DNA of 64,000 nucleotides from Sphingomonas sp. (GTDB lineage: Bacteria > Pseudomonadota > Alphaproteobacteria > Sphingomonadales > Sphingomonadaceae): NCBI RefSeq assembly GCF_019635515.1, contig NZ_JAHBZI010000001.1, positions 1 through 64,000 on the forward strand. Direction: 5' to 3'. How positions within the stretch are numbered: position 1 is the first letter of the stretch; each line of letters starts with the position of its first letter. The position numbers and the translations under genes were made by a program. A model generated the notes under the pieces. It was not told where the DNA came from. It saw nothing but the letters and a program-made list of their open reading frames with translations, and did not search any database. This document shows positions 61,279-64,000 of this stretch, one piece after another.

Positions 61279-61935
61279 TCACACCGCCGGATACCGCAGC
61301 CGCCCGATGAAGCGCGAGATGCTGAAATGATGGTCGGCGGGCCTCAGCCACCGCGCCTTGGCCTTCTCGAAGCGCATGATCCCGTCGATACGCCGCGACA
61401 GGAAGGCGCGGGTTTCGGCGAAATCCTCGCTCTCATCGTCGAGGAACACGGTGATCGTCGCCGCATAGACGGCGCTGAGAATGCCGCGCTTGGTGTAATG
61501 ATTATAGTCGGTCGCGGTGTCGCCGGCGGCGCGCCACATCACATCGGCCGAGCGCCAGCCGAGCCGCGCGGCGCGCGCGGCATTCTGCGGCAGCGTCAGC
61601 ACCGCCAGCGCGCGGCGCAGCGATTCGCGGTTGGGCGCGACCAGTTCGAGCCGGGTCTCGATCAGGGCCGCGATCCGTTCGCGGATCTTCATCGCGCCCA
61701 GTTTCTCAGGTGTCAGCCGCGCCAGCATCGCGCCGTCGATGCTGGCGAACCACGCATCGATCATCGCCACCGGCCCGTCCGAAAAGGCCAGCCGCGCGAC
61801 ATCCTTGTCGACGCCCATGCCCTCGGCGGCCATGTCGAGGGCCGAGAAATTCCAGCCGTCGAACGCGGCGTTTGCCGCCAGCGCGGGCGCAAGCGCGAAG
61901 CGCAGTTCGTCGAGGGTGGCGTCGGCCAGATCCAT
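61279..61935 (-). CDS. COQ9-family ubiquinone biosynthesis accessory protein
   Basis: The 218-residue protein matches COQ9: helical TetR-like N-terminal part (EGMGVDKDVARLAFSDGPVA, FASIDGAMLARLTPEKLGAM) and the C-terminal WRAAGDTATDYNHYTKRGIL, YAATITVFLDDESEDFAETR. COQ9 binds lipids and helps Coq7 hydroxylate ubiquinone precursors. Its start touches the stop of the transporter gene upstream. Confidence 0.9.
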   Translation of the reverse strand: MDLADATLDELRFALAPALAANAAFDGWNFSALDMAAEGMGVDKDVARLAFSDGPVAMIDAWFASIDGAMLARLTPEKLGAMKIRERIAALIETRLELVAPNRESLRRALAVLTLPQNAARAARLGWRSADVMWRAAGDTATDYNHYTKRGILSAVYAATITVFLDDESEDFAETRAFLSRRIDGIMRFEKAKARWLRPADHHFSISRFIGRLRYPAV

Positions 61936-62849
61936 CAGGCCGATTTAGGCTTCTCGTCCGCGGAAGCAACCTCGCTGCTCCGCACCAGCACCAACGCCGC
62001 CGCGACCAGCACCGCGCCGATCATGTCCGCGGTCGCCAGCCGCTCGTCATAAACCGCCCAGCCGAGTGCCGCGGCCACCACCGGCTGGATCAGCAGCCCG
62101 ATCCCGATCACCAGCGGCGAGAGGTGCCCCAATGCGAAGATCATGCAGCCTTGCCCGATCAGCTGGCTGACCAGCGCGAGGATGATCACCGGCCCCCAGT
62201 TTCCCGGGATCACCGTCTCGCCCATCGCCAGCGCGAGGATCAGCAGCGGCGGGATCGTCGCGATAGAGGAAACCGCCAGCGCCGGGATCGGCGCCAGGCG
62301 TTCGCGTGCCCGCGCCATGAACACGAAATAGACCGCATAGAGTGCGCCGGCGAGCAGGCACAGCAGGTCGCCGGTGAGGTTGTCCGCCGAAAGGCTCGCC
62401 GAACGCCCGAGCAGCAGCCCCGCGCCGATCGCGGCGAGCAGCAGCGCCAGCCCCTGCAACCGGGTCGGCCACATCCGCGCGGCGAAGAAACCGTAGATCG
62501 GGAAGATCAAGGTCGCCGAGTTGCCGAACAGCGTCGAATTGGCCAGCGTGGTGTGGTGGATGCCGATGTGCCAGCTCGCCAGATCGGCGGCGAAGGCGAC
62601 CCCGGCGATCATCAGCACGCCCCATAAACCCCGCGACGACGCCACCGGCTTGGCGCCCATCGCCACCGCGATCGCCAGCAGCACCGGCGTCGCCAGCGCG
62701 ATCCGCCAGAAGCCCGCCGCCACCGGCCCGACATCGGCCATCCGCACGAACAGCGGCCCCGAAGCCAGCGCCATATTGGCGACGACCAGCGCCGCGACCG
62801 CCCGGCTTTTCACCGGCGTAGTTTTTGTTGAAGATGCGGCCTGATGCAT
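61935..62849 (-). CDS. EamA/DMT-family transporter
   Basis: The 304-residue inner-membrane protein has about ten transmembrane helices arranged as two EamA repeats (AALVVANMALASGPLFVRMA at the start and VIILALVSQLIGQGCMIFAL in the second half), the drug/metabolite transporter layout. The transported substance is unknown. It is coupled to the COQ9 gene and diverges from the flavin oxidoreductase gene. Confidence 0.88.
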   Translation of the reverse strand: MHQAASSTKTTPVKSRAVAALVVANMALASGPLFVRMADVGPVAAGFWRIALATPVLLAIAVAMGAKPVASSRGLWGVLMIAGVAFAADLASWHIGIHHTTLANSTLFGNSATLIFPIYGFFAARMWPTRLQGLALLLAAIGAGLLLGRSASLSADNLTGDLLCLLAGALYAVYFVFMARARERLAPIPALAVSSIATIPPLLILALAMGETVIPGNWGPVIILALVSQLIGQGCMIFALGHLSPLVIGIGLLIQPVVAAALGWAVYDERLATADMIGAVLVAAALVLVRSSEVASADEKPKSA

Positions 62850-62900
62850 GCCGCCCTCTAGCGCCCTATCTCGCCCACGTCACAGATTGAAAGATTGCCG

Positions 62901-63980
62901 ATGCCCAACCTGTTCGATCCGATCCAGCTTGGCGATGTCGCCGCGCCCAACCGCATATTGATGTCGCCGCTGACCCGTGGCCGTGGCACCCGCGCGCATG
63001 TGCCGACGCCAATCATGGCCGATTATTACGCCCAGCGCGCCGCCGCCGGGCTGATCATTTCCGAAGGCACCGGCATCAGCCGCGAGGGGCTTGGCTGGCC
63101 CTATGCGCCGGGTTTGTGGACCGACGAGCAGGTCGAAGGCTGGAAGCCGGTGACCGATGCGGTCCATGCCGCCGGCGGCCGCATCTTCGCCCAGCTCTGG
63201 CACATGGGCCGCATCGTCCACCCCTCGTTCCTGGACGGCGCCGCGCCGCTCTCCGCTTCGGCGACCACCGCGCCGCACACCGCCCACACCTATGACGGCA
63301 AGCAGCCCTATGCCGAGGCGCGTGCCGCGACCCTCGACGATATCGCCCGCACCCTCGACGATTATTCGCTGGCCGCCCGCAATGCGATCCGCGCCGGGTT
63401 CGACGGCGTCCAGCTCCACGCCGCCAATGGCTATCTGATCGACCAGTTCCTCCGCGACAATTCGAACCTGCGCGACGATGATTATGGCGGCCCGCCGGAA
63501 AACCGCGCACGTCTGCTTCGCGAAGTGGTCGCCCGCCTGATCGCCGAGGCCGGCGCCGGCCGCACCGCGGTGCGCTTCTCGCCCAATGGCGATACCCAGG
63601 GCGTGTTCGATAGCGATCCCGAATCGGTGTTCGTCCCCGCCGCCAAATGGCTGGGTGACCAGAACATCGCCTTTCTCGAACTGCGCGAACAGGCGCCCGA
63701 CGGCACCTTCGGCAGGTCCGATCAGCCGCGCGTCTCGCCGGCGATCCGCGAGGTGTTCAGGCAGCCGCTGATCCTCAATCAGGATTACACGCTGGCGCGG
63801 GCGCAGGAGGAAGTCGCCTCGGGCCATGCCGACGGCATCGCCTTCGGCCGCGCCTTCCTCGCCAATCCCGATCTGGTCGAGCGCCTGCGTGCCGACGCCC
63901 CGCTCAACGCCCCCGATATCGCCACCTTCTACACCCGGGGGCCGGAGGGTTATGTCGATTATCCGCGGTTCGGCGGCTGA
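62901..63980 (+). CDS. old yellow enzyme-type flavin oxidoreductase (alkene reductase)
   Basis: The 359-residue FMN-binding TIM barrel has NRILMSPLTRGRG, the AQLWHMGRIVHP segment, the substrate-binding His pair region GVQLHAANGYLIDQFL and the NRARLLREVVARLI helix typical of OYE. These enzymes reduce activated double bonds and nitro esters with NADPH. The ATG at 62901 is preferred to an upstream TTG at 62895. It is followed by the last bases of the window. Confidence 0.93.
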   Translation: MPNLFDPIQLGDVAAPNRILMSPLTRGRGTRAHVPTPIMADYYAQRAAAGLIISEGTGISREGLGWPYAPGLWTDEQVEGWKPVTDAVHAAGGRIFAQLWHMGRIVHPSFLDGAAPLSASATTAPHTAHTYDGKQPYAEARAATLDDIARTLDDYSLAARNAIRAGFDGVQLHAANGYLIDQFLRDNSNLRDDDYGGPPENRARLLREVVARLIAEAGAGRTAVRFSPNGDTQGVFDSDPESVFVPAAKWLGDQNIAFLELREQAPDGTFGRSDQPRVSPAIREVFRQPLILNQDYTLARAQEEVASGHADGIAFGRAFLANPDLVERLRADAPLNAPDIATFYTRGPEGYVDYPRFGG

Positions 63981-64000
63981 TTGAGTTCGTCGAGGAACTG
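63959..64000 (-). CDS. possible 3' end of a minus-strand gene (partial)
   Basis: The minus-strand frame reads QFLDELNQPPNRG and stops at 63961-63959, overlapping the end of the flavin oxidoreductase gene. It looks like an ordinary C-terminal helix plus tail, but only 13 residues are visible, so it may be chance. Confidence 0.3.
   Translation of the reverse strand, partial: QFLDELNQPPNRG

Overview
The window is high-GC (roughly two thirds G+C) chromosomal DNA of an alphaproteobacterium, most likely a Sphingomonas-type member of the Sphingomonadales. The pointers are FlbD-type sigma-54 control of the flagellum, COQ9, the zinc-ribbon protein/ftsE/ftsX/ydcF/plsC block, the metX/metW pair, a large TonB-dependent receptor, and tightly packed genes that often overlap at ATGA or TGATG. 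I identified the organism from gene content and order only.

Layout. Bases 1-800 hold the end of a mobile element: the 3' end of an unplaced gene, a small Cys-rich protein and an AlpA-type regulator. Bases 887-6054 are housekeeping: a thioredoxin-like lipoprotein, argH, a small lipoprotein, lysA, a siroheme-synthase-like protein and a CorA/ZntB transporter. Bases 6051-43098 are an almost complete flagellar locus. It contains a response regulator; a long minus-strand run flbD-fliEFGHIJKLMNOPQR-flhB-fliD-fliS; flagellin; four non-flagellar genes (23153-25877); a minus-strand set of transglycosylase-flhA-fliA; a minus-strand set of motA2-motB2-flgA-flgM-flgN; and a plus-strand run flgBCDEFGHIJKL-motA-motB. 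Bases 43110-64000 are again general chromosome: TonB-dependent receptor, ABC-F ATPase, tRNA-Leu(GAG), ftsEX, ydcF, plsC, tyrA, hisC, an amine oxidase, metX/GNAT/metW, pirin, ssb, feoAB, COQ9, a DMT transporter and an old yellow enzyme.

How it works together. Two textbook sigma-54 promoters (before flgB and before the transglycosylase-flhA-fliA set) and one near-perfect site (before motA2) are accompanied by 16-bp palindromes CGGCA-N6-TGCCG. I propose these are binding sites for the FlbD-type activator encoded at 20717-21991. FliA (sigma-28) and FlgM (anti-sigma) would then control late genes; sigma-28-like promoters can be proposed before flagellin, flgM and motA. Two stator pairs are encoded: a proton-MotA-like pair at the end of the flg run and a PomA/MotP-like pair divergent from flgB. 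No chemotaxis gene and no flhF/flhG is present, and FliM lacks the usual N-terminal CheY-binding motif.

Other points of interest are two REPIN-like paired palindromes in convergent gene ends, one of which supplies the C-terminus of the PlsC protein; a possible ribosome-controlled leader peptide in front of the ABC-F gene; a receiver domain with Arg in place of the invariant Lys; and a glycine-rich insertion in the TonB-dependent receptor. I did not find a clearly new defence or metabolic system; the most novel signals are regulatory.
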